A stretch of 64,000 nucleotides of DNA from Alteromonas salexigens (GTDB lineage Bacteria; Pseudomonadota; Gammaproteobacteria; Enterobacterales; Alteromonadaceae), in assembly GCF_025628895.1 (NCBI RefSeq), contig NZ_JAOTJC010000004.1, forward strand, positions 176,388-240,387. The letters are read 5' to 3'. Position 1 is the stretch's first letter. The number at the start of each line of letters is the position of its first letter. Positions 9,378-19,352 of the stretch are shown piece by piece. The notes beneath the pieces are model-generated. The model searched no databases, had not been told where the DNA came from, and saw only the letters and a program-made list of their open reading frames with translations. The position numbers and the translations under genes were made by a program.

Positions 9378-9896
9378 TCAAATGGCGGCGTGCCGTACCC
9401 GCCGCCGTAGCTGCAGGTAAAACCATAAGTTGGATGCAGCAAACAACGATTCGGTAATCGCCACCCCCCAGGTATGGTTAATCAGCGCGTACACGGTAAA
9501 GATGCCGGAGCCCGCCACCATACACAGCCGTAAACCTCCTTCCCGACAGTGCAGCTCACCGTAGCGGTAAAAGATAAAGGTGAGCAGCGGCAGAATTTCC
9601 AGCATGCCGGTGTTTCCGGTGTATTGGTTAATCATGCCAATCATTGCCGACATCAGCACAATTAAGCCCAATGTCAGCCGGCCGGATACCAGTTTATGGG
9701 TGATCAGGCGGTAACTGGTACTCATCCCGGCTACCGTCATCACAAGTACACCGCCCCAGGCCTCTTGGACGCCCAGCAGGGTGCCGATTGTCAGGCACAA
9801 TCCCAGGTTGATAAGCAACAGTTTACGTTCAGTATTTGACCAGAAAGACAATACTGCCAGAATAACGGGGAGCGTATGAAAAATAAGCTCGTGCAT
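9378..9896 (-). CDS. YgjV-family inner membrane protein
   Basis: 172 aa polytopic membrane protein of the Imp-YgjV type; function unknown. The ATG at 9896 is chosen because GGGAGG stands 4 nt upstream; the frame extends to 9974 without a ribosome site and would add a non-hydrophobic tail. Visible features are five or six hydrophobic helices (LPVILAVLSFWS, LLINLGLCLTIGTLLG, VLVMTVAG and others) and the polar loop YRYGELHCREGGLRLC typical of the family, then a basic end RRRVRH. Convergent with purU, 15 bp apart. Confidence 0.8.
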   Translation of the reverse strand: MHELIFHTLPVILAVLSFWSNTERKLLLINLGLCLTIGTLLGVQEAWGGVLVMTVAGMSTSYRLITHKLVSGRLTLGLIVLMSAMIGMINQYTGNTGMLEILPLLTFIFYRYGELHCREGGLRLCMVAGSGIFTVYALINHTWGVAITESLFAASNLWFYLQLRRRVRHAAI

Positions 9897-10129
9897 GGTG
9901 CCTCCCGGGCCAGCTAAAAAGTGCGCGCAGTCTAGCTTCCATAGGGGTTGTGGGCAAGTGACAAAGCATGACAATTTGATGAATTTTCAGGCGCCGGGCA
10001 GAACGGGTTCAGAACCAAATTCTCACGGTATTTAGCTTTTTTGTACGGTAAAACGCATTTCTTTCGTGCCGCCCATCCTCTAGTATAACGACGACCCTTA
10101 TTACAACGATAACGATGACAGGAAATAAC

Positions 10130-12316
10130 ATGGGAAAGTTTAAAACCTCGGTGACAGCCGTGGCGGTAGTCATGGCCCTGGGCGCGTGTTCCGGACAACC
10201 TTCTTCAGAGTCGCAGACCATGGCGGAAACCCCGGTGGCATCAGCGCAGTCGGCCAAGTACGAGAATGTGCTGCTACAAGAATTTAAAGGCCCCTATGGC
10301 GGCGTTCCCGCATTTGACCAAATGCAGCTGGAAGACCTTAAGCCGGCGCTGGAAAAAGCCATGGCACTGCAACTCGAAGAAATTGAGGCCATCGCAAACA
10401 ACCCGGACGCTCCGACCTTCGAAAACACCATTGTCGAAATGGAGCGGGCCGGTGCAGAGCTGGATCGCGTGTTTACCTATTACGGTATCTGGAGTTCAAA
10501 TAAATCAAGCCCTGAGTTCCGTAAAATTCAGGCAGAGATGTCGCCCAAGCTGTCAGCTTTCTTTACCAAAATCACCCAAAACGAGAAATTGTTCGAACGC
10601 GTGAAAAGCGTGTACGAAAGTGATGCGCTGAAGTCACTGACCGACGAAGAACAGCGCATTACATGGATGATCTACAACAACTTTGCCCGTAACGGTGCCA
10701 CGCTGGACGGCGAAGCCAAAAAGCGTTACGCAGAAATTAATAATGAGCTGGCTACCCTGCACACCAAGTTTGCCAACAATGTGTTGGCCGACGAAGAAAA
10801 CTATGTGACGTACATCACTGAAGACCAGCTGGATGGCCTGCCGCAATCGTTTATCAATGCGATAAAAACCGATGACGGTAAATACGCCATTGCGAACACC
10901 CGCTCGTCTATGGATCCGTTCCTGACATACTCTACTAACCGCGAGTTACGTGAAAAAGTCTGGAGCACCTACTATAACCGTGGCGACAATGCCGATGAGT
11001 TCGACAACAATGAGCTGATCAAGCAAATTCTTACTCTGCGCGACGAACGCGTTGAGCTGCTGGGTTACGAAGACTATGCGACCTGGCGTCTGGAAGATCG
11101 TATGGCGAAGACACCAGAAAATGCCATGGACCTGATGATGAAGGTGTGGCCAGCCGCCATCGCCCGGGTAGAGGAAGAAGTGGCTGACATGCAAGCCATT
11201 GCCGATAAGGAAGGCGCGGACATTACTATCCAGCCCTGGGATTATCGCTTCTATGCGGAAAAAGTGCGTAAAGCGAAGTACGACCTTGATTCCAATGAAG
11301 TGAAACAGTACCTGCAACTGGATAAGTTGCGTGAGGCTATGTTTTACGTAGCCGGGCGTCTGTTCGACTTCAACTTTACGCCGGTTGAAGAAGGCAAGGT
11401 ACCGGTTTTCCACCCCGACGTAAAAGTGTGGGAAGTAACCGACAAAGCCACCGGTGAACACATAGGTCTGTGGTATCTCGACCCGTTCGCCCGTCAGGGT
11501 AAGCGCTCTGGTGCGTGGGCCACTACCTACCGTTCGTACACTACCTTTGATGGCAAGAAAACCGTGTTGTCTTCTAACAACTCGAACTTTGTGAAAGGCG
11601 CAGAAGGCGAGCCTACCCTGATCTCCTGGGATGACGCCGAAACGTATTTCCATGAATTCGGCCACGCGCTGCATTTCCTGGCTTCTGACGTAGAGTATCC
11701 CACTTCCCACTCAGGCGTACGTGACTACACCGAGTTTCAGTCACAGCTACTTGAGCGTTGGTTAACCACCGACGAAGTCATCGACCAGTACCTGGTCCAT
11801 TACGAAACCGGTGAGCCTATCCCGGACGAGCTGGTGAAGAAGATCAAAAAAGCCTCGACCTTCAACGAAGGCTTTAAGACCACTGAATACCTGGCCTCGG
11901 CCATCATGGACTTAAAATATCACACCACCGATCCTGCCAAAATTGACCCTGACACCTTTGAACGTGAAGAGTTGAAGAAGCTGGATATGCCGGAAGAGGT
12001 TGTGATGCGTCACCGCAGTCCGCACTTTGGTCACGTATTCTCCGGCGAGGGTTATGCAGCGGCGTACTACGGTTATATGTGGGCAGAAGTATTAACAGCT
12101 GATGCCTCAGAAGCCTTTGCAGAAGCGCCGGGTGGTTTTTACGACGAGGAAGTGGGCGATCGCCTGGTGAAATATCTGTTCTCCGTGCGGAATGCGATGG
12201 ATCCGGCCGAAGCGTACCGTAAGTTCCGCGGCCGTGATGCCAAAGTAGAAGCGTTAATGCGTGACCGGGGCTTCCCGTTACCAGAAGAAAGTCAGAGCGA
12301 CTCTGACAGCGAATAA
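10130..12316 (+). CDS. dcp: Peptidyl-dipeptidase Dcp, M3 metallopeptidase, lipoprotein
   Basis: 728 aa zinc peptidase that removes C-terminal dipeptides. The ATG at 10130 has AGGAA about 7 nt upstream. The N-terminus is a lipoprotein signal with lipobox LGAC (Cys20), which places it in the envelope, probably periplasm-facing. The M3 zinc site HEFGHALH is at about 508-515, with the third ligand expected in the downstream segment around TEFQSQLLERW. The protein otherwise follows the Dcp/oligopeptidase A layout over its full length and ends in an acidic Ser/Asp tail. Transcription ends at a strong terminator 27 nt after the stop. Confidence 0.94.
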   Translation: MGKFKTSVTAVAVVMALGACSGQPSSESQTMAETPVASAQSAKYENVLLQEFKGPYGGVPAFDQMQLEDLKPALEKAMALQLEEIEAIANNPDAPTFENTIVEMERAGAELDRVFTYYGIWSSNKSSPEFRKIQAEMSPKLSAFFTKITQNEKLFERVKSVYESDALKSLTDEEQRITWMIYNNFARNGATLDGEAKKRYAEINNELATLHTKFANNVLADEENYVTYITEDQLDGLPQSFINAIKTDDGKYAIANTRSSMDPFLTYSTNRELREKVWSTYYNRGDNADEFDNNELIKQILTLRDERVELLGYEDYATWRLEDRMAKTPENAMDLMMKVWPAAIARVEEEVADMQAIADKEGADITIQPWDYRFYAEKVRKAKYDLDSNEVKQYLQLDKLREAMFYVAGRLFDFNFTPVEEGKVPVFHPDVKVWEVTDKATGEHIGLWYLDPFARQGKRSGAWATTYRSYTTFDGKKTVLSSNNSNFVKGAEGEPTLISWDDAETYFHEFGHALHFLASDVEYPTSHSGVRDYTEFQSQLLERWLTTDEVIDQYLVHYETGEPIPDELVKKIKKASTFNEGFKTTEYLASAIMDLKYHTTDPAKIDPDTFEREELKKLDMPEEVVMRHRSPHFGHVFSGEGYAAAYYGYMWAEVLTADASEAFAEAPGGFYDEEVGDRLVKYLFSVRNAMDPAEAYRKFRGRDAKVEALMRDRGFPLPEESQSDSDSE

Positions 12317-12342
12317 ACGCTGCCGTTTTGATAAACGTATGA

Positions 12343-12369
12343 AAGCCGCCTAATCAGGCGGCTTTTTTT
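12343..12369 (+). terminator. Rho-independent terminator of dcp
   Basis: AAGCCGCC (12343-12350) pairs with GGCGGCTT (12357-12364) around a 6-nt loop, with the run of T continuing to 12369. Confidence 0.9.
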
Positions 12370-12640
12370 ATCCCTGCCCATCCTCACCGTCAATGCATGG
12401 CAACCCGCTTACCGGTTAGCACGTATTTACTTACCCGTACCCGGGTGGCATTATTCCATCACCCGTTGCCCGGCCTGCATCTGACAAATCCACCTCGCTA
12501 ATTGTCAAGAAATGGCCGCGTACGCCGATAAGCAAAGCAAGATGTCGCGAAATCCAGAAAAGCCAACAATACTCAACTATTCCCTGAGGATACGGGTATC
12601 GCGTTTCCGGCAATAACCCTGGCAGTTATGGTGTAAAAAT

Positions 12641-14560
12641 ATGAACTTCCGCTCACTCAGCATAAAACAAAAACTTATTTCGGCCCTGATTGTGGCGGTG
12701 ATTGCGTCTACCGTTCTGGTGGGCTCTATCAGTCAGTGGATTGCCCGCGACCTCATCACCGAAAATCTGGAGGAAATGCAGCTCCCGGCCATGGTAAAGC
12801 AGGTGGGTAACCGCATTGACAAAGAAGTCAGTGTGATGAAAACCGTGGCACACAGTATTGCCACCAACCCGGATGTGGTGGCCTGGTCTGCGGCCGGTGC
12901 CAACCCCGCCGGTGAGCGTCAGCTGGTGCAGTACCTGGGCGATCTGGTGGCGTTTAACGACCTCACCGTGGCCTCGTTTGTGGACCGTCAAACGTATAAA
13001 TACTGGAATCAGGACGGCTTTCTAAGAGTATTGAAGAACGATAAAGCCGACGGCTGGTTTTTTGCTTATAAAGACAGTGGCGAACCTGTGTCGCTAAGTC
13101 TGTACAACGAACCCGGCGTCGGTTACCGGTTGTTCGCTAACTATCAACAGGTTAACGGCCGCGGTATGTCGGGGGTCGCTAAGTCAGTAGACGAACTGGT
13201 GGGCATTCTTAACGATGTGCGGCTGGCCACCTCCGGCGTTATTTTTATGGTCGACGGTCAGGGCCGAATCATCGCTCACCCCGATGACAGCCTGGTAGGA
13301 GATACCACTCTCGATGAATTGGCGGGACGTCCTGCCACCAGCAGCCTGCTAAGTAAGCAATCGTTCACCCTGGAACACAGCACCGAACCCGGTGAAGACA
13401 CCCTGTTTGCCAGCACCTACATTGCCAGTGCAGGCTGGTATGTCGTGGCGGAGGTACCCCAGGCAGAGCTCTATGATGAGCTGGAAACCGCCAGCCGCCA
13501 TATTGTGTTGTGGTCAGTGCTGGTAGCAGTTTTGTTTGCCCTGCTTGGCATCTGGCTGGCGGGCAGTATCACCCGGCCTCTTGAGCGACTTGCTGACGCC
13601 TTCCAGGCGTTAGGCAAGGGTCAAGGGGATCTCAGTACCCGGCTGCCGGTGCCGGAGCAGAAAGAAACCGCAAAATTGGTAGAGGGCTTCAACGCGTTCA
13701 CCGACCATCTGCATGGAACGATTAGCCATGTGGCGGAGACCAGCAAAAGTCTGCGCGAATCAGCCGGAGAAGTGGCCAGTCAGTCCCGTCATACTGAACA
13801 AATCAGTCAACAGCAACATGATCGTACAATTCATGTGGCCTCTGCGCTCACCGAATTAGGTACCACGGTAAGCGATGTCGCAGGCTCCGCCACCCAGGCT
13901 GCCCAACAGGCCAGTACTGCAACCAGCACGTCGCAGGAAGGCCGCCAGATCACCGGCAATGCGGTAGCGGCAATTTCGTCACTGTCAGAACAAATCAGCC
14001 GGGTGGCCAACGTCATACAGTCACTGGACGATCACACCACGGCTATAGGCGGTATTCTGGATACGATCCGCGGTATCTCCGAACAGACCAATTTGCTGGC
14101 GCTGAATGCCGCGATTGAGGCCGCCCGCGCCGGCGATCATGGCCGCGGGTTTTCGGTTGTGGCCGATGAAGTGCGGTCATTAGCACAACGGGCCGCCGAC
14201 GCCACCGATGAGATCCAGACCAAAATGGATAAATTTCAGCAGGACTCACAAGCTGCAGTTCAACAGATGCAAACCAGCCGGCAGCAAACCGACGATGTGG
14301 TGGCCGCTGCCAGCCGCATTGACGAACTACTGCAGGACGTGGCCGCCAGTATCGCGGATATCAATGACATGAACACCCAGGTGGCGGCTGCCACCGAGCA
14401 GCAGTCTGAAGTGGTTAATAATGTCAGCGAAACAGTGCATGAAATCAGTGATAACAGCAAAGACACTCTGGCCCGTGCATCGGCATTAGTTACCGTCAGT
14501 GAGCAGCTGGATGTACTGGCGCGTGATTTAGCCCGTCAGGTGGAGCAGTTCAGGCTTTAA
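12641..14560 (+). CDS. Methyl-accepting chemotaxis protein with periplasmic Cache-type domain
   Basis: 639 aa transmembrane chemoreceptor. Order: TM1 (about 10-33), a periplasmic sensor of about 250 residues with Cache-like elements ([29 protein letters not shown]), TM2 (about 286-306, [19 protein letters not shown]), HAMP ([18 protein letters not shown]), then the cytoplasmic coiled coil whose hairpin tip [18 protein letters not shown] lies at about 480-500. No C-terminal CheR/CheB pentapeptide is present. The ligand cannot be read from sequence. It stands alone, with no che genes nearby; the start has only a weak GGTG site. Confidence 0.93.
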   Translation: MNFRSLSIKQKLISALIVAVIASTVLVGSISQWIARDLITENLEEMQLPAMVKQVGNRIDKEVSVMKTVAHSIATNPDVVAWSAAGANPAGERQLVQYLGDLVAFNDLTVASFVDRQTYKYWNQDGFLRVLKNDKADGWFFAYKDSGEPVSLSLYNEPGVGYRLFANYQQVNGRGMSGVAKSVDELVGILNDVRLATSGVIFMVDGQGRIIAHPDDSLVGDTTLDELAGRPATSSLLSKQSFTLEHSTEPGEDTLFASTYIASAGWYVVAEVPQAELYDELETASRHIVLWSVLVAVLFALLGIWLAGSITRPLERLADAFQALGKGQGDLSTRLPVPEQKETAKLVEGFNAFTDHLHGTISHVAETSKSLRESAGEVASQSRHTEQISQQQHDRTIHVASALTELGTTVSDVAGSATQAAQQASTATSTSQEGRQITGNAVAAISSLSEQISRVANVIQSLDDHTTAIGGILDTIRGISEQTNLLALNAAIEAARAGDHGRGFSVVADEVRSLAQRAADATDEIQTKMDKFQQDSQAAVQQMQTSRQQTDDVVAAASRIDELLQDVAASIADINDMNTQVAAATEQQSEVVNNVSETVHEISDNSKDTLARASALVTVSEQLDVLARDLARQVEQFRL

Positions 14561-14583
14561 AGCCTCGCCGATGAACCTTGCCT

Positions 14584-15162
14584 CTAAAAGGCAATGGCGT
14601 ATTGAAGATTGAGCTGGTTGTCGCGCAACGATGTGCCGTTTGCCGCACCAGCAAAATCGGCCACCTCCCAGACTTCCCGTTGCAGTGATAACGCCAGATT
14701 ATGAGAGGCGCGCATGCCTGGCATTTCCAGATGCACGCCCAGTGCCTGACTGGTGGGTAACGACAGCGATTCGGTCATTGGTGAGCTCATTTTGTGGGAG
14801 GTAATGACCTTATGTCCCAGCCCGAGGCGCAGAGTGTCGGTGTGCCACCAGGATATGACTTCCACCGCTTTTGATGACACTTTCTGGCGCAGCACGCCGA
14901 ACCTGAGTTCGCCCTTGTCATAATGGAGGTTCGCTTCAACAGAGAATTGTTTGGTGAGTTGTTGCGAGAAGGCAAGCTGATAAGCTTTTTGTTTGCAGCC
15001 GTTAAAGCGGATTTTTTGTTTTGTGAGATCAACTTCCAGCACATGCTGGCTGTTAAATATGTCGGACATCCAGGCGGTTGCTCTGTCTGCCAGCTCGTCT
15101 GCGTTGGTTAAAGGGCTTACCATCATCAGTAAGCCGAAAATTCCACAGTAACGTTGTCCCAT
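14584..15162 (-). CDS. Exported, probably outer-membrane beta-barrel protein, unknown function
   Basis: About 192 aa from the ATG at 15162; the frame is open to 15216, but this start gives a signal peptide (MGQRYCGIFGLLMMVSPLTNA, cut before DELAD). The mature part alternates hydrophobic and polar residues in short strands (KAYQLAFSQQL, FSVEANLHYDKGELRFGVL, LRLGLGHKVI, GVHLEMPGMRASHNLALSL) and ends in the aromatic strand LNLQYAIAF. A C-terminal Phe in such a strand is the usual Bam signature of outer-membrane barrels. No family recognised. Convergent with the chemoreceptor gene. Confidence 0.6.
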   Translation of the reverse strand: MGQRYCGIFGLLMMVSPLTNADELADRATAWMSDIFNSQHVLEVDLTKQKIRFNGCKQKAYQLAFSQQLTKQFSVEANLHYDKGELRFGVLRQKVSSKAVEVISWWHTDTLRLGLGHKVITSHKMSSPMTESLSLPTSQALGVHLEMPGMRASHNLALSLQREVWEVADFAGAANGTSLRDNQLNLQYAIAF

Positions 15163-15274
15163 TTGATCACCACTTCCACTATGCATTCCTTGCACGAAAA
15201 ACCTAATGTTGTGCAAAGTATAATCAGGGTACGGCGTTAATAGCGTATTCGGATTAATGCCTGTGGATTAATTA

Positions 15275-16171
15275 TTACTTTTTTGTAATTGGTGTAGGAC
15301 TGTGGACGGTAAATAACAAAGCGGGTTGATTTTCGGTGGCCTCCTGAGTGACCCAGTAGCTGCCATCGGCGGCCGCACACACGCCTTCGACCTGATCATA
15401 GTCGGGTAGGGACCACACATTCAGGACGTTAAACTGCGCGCTCACTTCGGCCAGAAACGTATCGAAGTTACCGAACGGGTCGCTGGCATACCCCACTACC
15501 ACGTAGTGCTGCCGACCGTCATCCCAGTCAGCGCCAGTAATGACCCCGGGCAAGCCTTCTATGGTTGCCACTGCCGTTAGCTCTTGCTGAAGTAAGTCAG
15601 TGTTCACTTCGTACACATGCGCCTTACGCGTTGCCCAGCTTTTCGAAAATATCCGTAACCTATTGTCATGCCACACCATCGCTTCGGCGTCATAGTCGTG
15701 AGCATAAGGCACATTATGTGACGGCGTATTCCTGGCATACCGGATGTGGAGGGTAGCTTCATGGTCAAAGCTTTCACGGTTGAGCTTCTCTATGGTCAGC
15801 CGTTTGCGGGTGCCCTTGTTGTTGCCTATATCGCCGATATACAGGTGTTGCGGACTGGCAGTGATGCTCTCCCAGTCGTAATTGCCCTCTGCTAATGTGT
15901 GGGTGTCCACAATCCGGGCGCTGGCATCCACGGTAAACACCGTAGCCGCGTTACCGGAGTCGTTAATGCTGTATGCCCGTTCCGACAAACAATATAGCCC
16001 CGACGACTCAGCTAACTCTGCTGGTAAAACGTGTTGCTTAGCTATGGTTAAGGGAGGTTGTGATTCGGGAATAGAGTAAGCACAGCCGGTGAATAGCAGT
16101 AAACCAGAAATCCAAAGGACTGTTAATTTCAGAAAGCGGACTTTAGATAGTGTAAAGCCCACTCCTCTCAT
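15275..16171 (-). CDS. Beta-propeller-like lipoprotein
   Basis: 298 aa from the ATG at 16171, which lies only 7 nt after the stop of the von Willebrand A gene, so the two form an operon; the longer frame to 16261 would overlap that gene. A lipoprotein signal ends in LLLFTGC. The body holds repeated aromatic/acidic strand motifs (YDWESITASPQHLYIGDIGNN, YDAEAMVWHDNRLRIFSK, ITGADWDDGRQHYVVVGY, YDQVEGVCAAADGSYWVTQE) resembling the blades of an esterase-like or SdiA-regulated-type propeller. Substrate unknown. The shared operon suggests a surface role with its neighbour. Confidence 0.65.
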   Translation of the reverse strand: MRGVGFTLSKVRFLKLTVLWISGLLLFTGCAYSIPESQPPLTIAKQHVLPAELAESSGLYCLSERAYSINDSGNAATVFTVDASARIVDTHTLAEGNYDWESITASPQHLYIGDIGNNKGTRKRLTIEKLNRESFDHEATLHIRYARNTPSHNVPYAHDYDAEAMVWHDNRLRIFSKSWATRKAHVYEVNTDLLQQELTAVATIEGLPGVITGADWDDGRQHYVVVGYASDPFGNFDTFLAEVSAQFNVLNVWSLPDYDQVEGVCAAADGSYWVTQEATENQPALLFTVHSPTPITKK

Positions 16172-16178
16172 GCTGGTG

Positions 16179-17003
16179 CTAGCGGCATACAAAGCGGGTA
16201 TCCGCCACCTTTCGCCTGCCGAAGAACAGGACTGCAGCGAATGCTGATAACAGCAATCCACTGGTCGCAGGACTACTCACTGTGACCATGCATGCGTTGG
16301 GGTTATTCTGACAGACCAGTTCGTTCGCCTTGACCTGCCCTAAGTTGCTCATGAAGGCTTGGGCTGCCTGTTGACTGTCAGTAAGCAAACTATTGAGATC
16401 AAAAGCATTGCCGCCGGTGGTATTTGCAAGGGTGGTAAATTCGGTCAACAGCGAGTTCTCGCCACCGGGTAATACGGTATTAAAAAATGTCTCGTGCTGG
16501 TCTAGCCATCCACTCACGTCACCCTGAGAGGCAAATTGCGAGTTATCAACTTCATCAGTAAACAAAATAAAGTTTTTCAGCGCACCTTGGGTAAATGTTA
16601 AAAGAGGATCATTAAACAGCCAGATTTCATCCAGAGCCACACCCACGGCGTCAAAAGCATTCTCTTCATTGCCGGTATTCTCAATTGCCTTGGCGTCATT
16701 CATTGCAGTGGCAGCACTTACGAAATTATCAGTCAGTAAGCGGATGCCACTGGCACCACCGAAGCCTACGATTGCGTAATGTGCCTCGATGTCTCTTTCG
16801 GTAAGCGAACTATTAAAGAAATTAAGGTTAGAAAATATATTGGAAGTAAGCCGGTTGGTGTAATTGCCACCATCGTCATCGTTACCCATTGAGCCCGATT
16901 CATCCATAAAGATGACGATATCAGACTGAATTAAGGCCGCGTCAGCCTTCGCGGACCACACCGCCAGCAATGTCACAATAACCAACGAAATAAGATTTTT
17001 CAT
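16179..17003 (-). CDS. Secreted von Willebrand factor A protein with sorting-tail-like C-terminus
   Basis: 274 aa. Sec signal MKNLISLVIVTLLAVWSAKADA, then a vWA domain starting at once with the MIDAS motif DESGSMG (about 34-40), so it probably binds a divalent metal and a protein partner. Near the C-terminus SSPATSG is followed by a hydrophobic helix (LLLSAFAAVLFFG) and RRK, the layout of PEP-CTERM sorting tails but without the PEP tripeptide; about 10 extra residues follow. If functional, an exosortase elsewhere would be needed. First gene of a two-gene operon with the lipoprotein. Confidence 0.75.
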   Translation of the reverse strand: MKNLISLVIVTLLAVWSAKADAALIQSDIVIFMDESGSMGNDDDGGNYTNRLTSNIFSNLNFFNSSLTERDIEAHYAIVGFGGASGIRLLTDNFVSAATAMNDAKAIENTGNEENAFDAVGVALDEIWLFNDPLLTFTQGALKNFILFTDEVDNSQFASQGDVSGWLDQHETFFNTVLPGGENSLLTEFTTLANTTGGNAFDLNSLLTDSQQAAQAFMSNLGQVKANELVCQNNPNACMVTVSSPATSGLLLSAFAAVLFFGRRKVADTRFVCR

Positions 17004-17263
17004 ACTACAATGCCTCTACTACCGACAGACATCTGCTTAGGGAAAGCTATGGCGTCGAGAGATAACGATGTTGTTAATTTATGTTCTTGGGCTCATTATC
17101 GTTGTTTATAAATCAAACAGCAAGGCATCTGCGTTGATCTTAATCGAATTGCTAAGTGTTTAATGAGTATAAAGAATAAAATCTAACCACGTTGGCAACA
17201 GATTGCGGTACGCTTATCTGTACTGGTTAGCTGTCATTATCGTTTACAAAAAGGAATTCCCAG

Positions 17264-19063
17264 TTGTCTGATCCGCTCGTTTCTCTGGTCATGGTAGGAC
17301 TGCTCTCCATTGGTTGTCAGTACCTGGCATACCGCATACGGTTGCCTGCTATTCTGCCGCTGCTCATCGTCGGTATTCTGGTTGGCCCGGTCTTCGGTGT
17401 TCTTGACCCCGATGCCCTGTTTGGCGATCTTTTCTTCCCGGTCGTTTCCTTGTCGGTAGCAATTATTTTATTTGAAGGATCGCTGACCCTTAAATTTAAT
17501 GACATCGCCGGACACGGCAATATGGTACGTAACCTGTGTTCGGTGGGGGTGGTAGTTACCTGGCTGGTCGCGGCTGTAGCCGCCCACTACACCCTGGAAC
17601 TTTCCTGGCAACTGTCCTTCCTGTTCGGCGCGATAGTCACCGTCACCGGTCCTACTGTGATTGTGCCTATGTTACGCACCGTACGCCCGAAGACTAATGT
17701 GGCCAACATTCTGCGCTGGGAAGGCATCATTATCGACCCCATTGGTGCGTTGCTGGCGGTACTCACCTTTGAGTTTATTGTGGCGTCGCAAGGCTCGGCC
17801 ATTTCCCATACCCTGTTTACCTTCGGCAAAACCATCGGCATTGGGGTATTTCTGGGTTTCCTGAGTGGCTACCTGCTGGGCCTGTGTATACGGAAAAACT
17901 GGATCCCGCATTACCTGCTTAATACCGCCGTACTCACTATTATTCTGGGGGTCTTCGCCGCCTCGAACTACGTGGCTCACGAGTCGGGACTGTTAGCCGT
18001 CACTATTACCGGCATGGTGCTGGCCAATATGAAAAACGTGGATGTAGAAGACATCCTGGAGTTTAAAGAAACCCTGTCGGTACTGCTTATCTCTGGCTTG
18101 TTTATATTGCTGGCCAGTCGCCTTAATTTAAACAGTGTGGCGGAAATTGGTTGGGGTGTACTGATTGTGCTGGCTGCCATTATGTTTATTGCACGCCCCT
18201 TGTCAGTGCTTGCCTCAAGCTTTGGTACCGGCCTTAACTGGCGGGAGCTGGCCCTGCTCAGCTGGATTGCACCGCGGGGCATTGTGGCTGCAGCCGTTTC
18301 CGCATTATTTTCTCTCAAGCTGGAGGAATTGGGATACGAGGGTGCCGGAATTATCGTGCCCATCGTTTTTCTGGTGATTATTTCTACGGTGGTTGTCCAA
18401 AGCCTGTCAGCGCGGTCGGTAGCGAAGTTACTTAACATGCGGGCGCCTGCGCCAACCGGCTTCCTGATTTTTGGTGGCAGCAAGTTTAGCCGCATGATGG
18501 CCAAAGAAATGATGCAGCAGGAGATCTCGGTGTGCATTGCTGACACCAACTGGGATGCTATTCGTGCCGCACGGATGATGGATATTCCGGTGTATTTTGG
18601 TAACCCGATGTCAGATCATGCCGCCCGCCATCTAGAGCTCAGTACGTTCGGCACGGTGCTGATCATGTCGCCTTATAAACAGCTCAACCCCATGATTGCG
18701 TATCACTTTGAGTACACCATGGGTAAAAATAAGGTATGGGGGCTGTCGAGTAATGAACAGGCTGCCCGTCCCAGTCATCAGGTAGGCGAGCATTACGCCA
18801 AGAAGCTCACCCTGTTTGATGAGGGGGTGACCTACGGTTACCTGGCGAGCGCTGTTTCTCAGGGGGGCACCGTCAAAACCACCCGTATAACTGAGGAGTT
18901 TACCTACGAGGATTATCTTGAAACGTATGGCGCGCGCGTTACCCCGCTCATTGGGCTGGATCAGGACAACCGAATACACACGTTTCTGACCGATGACGAA
19001 CTGCAACCGGAAGCCGGCTGGCGGATTATCAGTTTAATTGTACCGGAAGAAGAGCCGGTCTGA
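17264..19063 (+). CDS. CPA1-type sodium/proton antiporter with C-terminal nucleotide-binding-like domain
   Basis: 599 aa. The start is TTG at 17264: AAGGAA lies 7 nt upstream and no ATG fits before the first helix. The first about 390 residues hold 12 or so membrane helices of a Na+/H+ exchanger domain (LPAILPLLIVGILVGPVFG, ATVTGPTVIVPML-type core, LLSWIAPRGIVAAAVSALF). From about 395 a Rossmann-like TrkA-N-type domain follows (APTGFLIFGGSKFSRMMAKE, VCIADTNWDAIRAARM). This fusion is typical of a subset of CPA1 exchangers and suggests control by a cytoplasmic ligand. The exact exchanged ion is inferred from family only. Confidence 0.88.
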   Translation: MSDPLVSLVMVGLLSIGCQYLAYRIRLPAILPLLIVGILVGPVFGVLDPDALFGDLFFPVVSLSVAIILFEGSLTLKFNDIAGHGNMVRNLCSVGVVVTWLVAAVAAHYTLELSWQLSFLFGAIVTVTGPTVIVPMLRTVRPKTNVANILRWEGIIIDPIGALLAVLTFEFIVASQGSAISHTLFTFGKTIGIGVFLGFLSGYLLGLCIRKNWIPHYLLNTAVLTIILGVFAASNYVAHESGLLAVTITGMVLANMKNVDVEDILEFKETLSVLLISGLFILLASRLNLNSVAEIGWGVLIVLAAIMFIARPLSVLASSFGTGLNWRELALLSWIAPRGIVAAAVSALFSLKLEELGYEGAGIIVPIVFLVIISTVVVQSLSARSVAKLLNMRAPAPTGFLIFGGSKFSRMMAKEMMQQEISVCIADTNWDAIRAARMMDIPVYFGNPMSDHAARHLELSTFGTVLIMSPYKQLNPMIAYHFEYTMGKNKVWGLSSNEQAARPSHQVGEHYAKKLTLFDEGVTYGYLASAVSQGGTVKTTRITEEFTYEDYLETYGARVTPLIGLDQDNRIHTFLTDDELQPEAGWRIISLIVPEEEPV

Positions 19064-19078
19064 GGCTGAAGGAAAACA

Positions 19079-19104
19079 GCACCCTGCCATTATCGACAGG
19101 GTGC
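19079..19104 (+). terminator. Hairpin after the antiporter gene
   Basis: GCACCCTG (19079-19086) pairs with CAGGGTGC (19097-19104), 15 nt after the stop. No T-run follows, only CTCTCCCT, so it is a weak candidate. The remaining about 250 nt up to the waaA stop hold nothing I can support. Confidence 0.4.
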
Positions 19105-19352
19105 CTCTCCCTGGAGAACGTGTAATGTCGCGCCGGTTAGCCGGCTTTATTGTTGGGATTTTGCGATCACCACAGCGTCACAGAAGATATTGCAACGGTC
19201 AGGCCACTATTGATAAAACCATATATATCAATGAATTAACCATTTCTCAACTCACAGAGGTTCAACTACCCCACCTCATTTCGGTGCAACCCTACTTCTT
19301 CTGCACCACTGAGGGGTTCGTTTTTCGAACAATTATTATAGTTAACAACGCC

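Noticed and set aside
10946-11710. 254-codon minus-strand ORF
   Set aside because: Entirely antisense to dcp, in a region where dcp motifs including the approach to HEFGH are encoded; a codon-bias shadow.
12431-12613. 60-codon minus-strand ORF upstream of the chemoreceptor
   Set aside because: No ribosome site or recognisable features; the 270-bp gap is better seen as promoter region.
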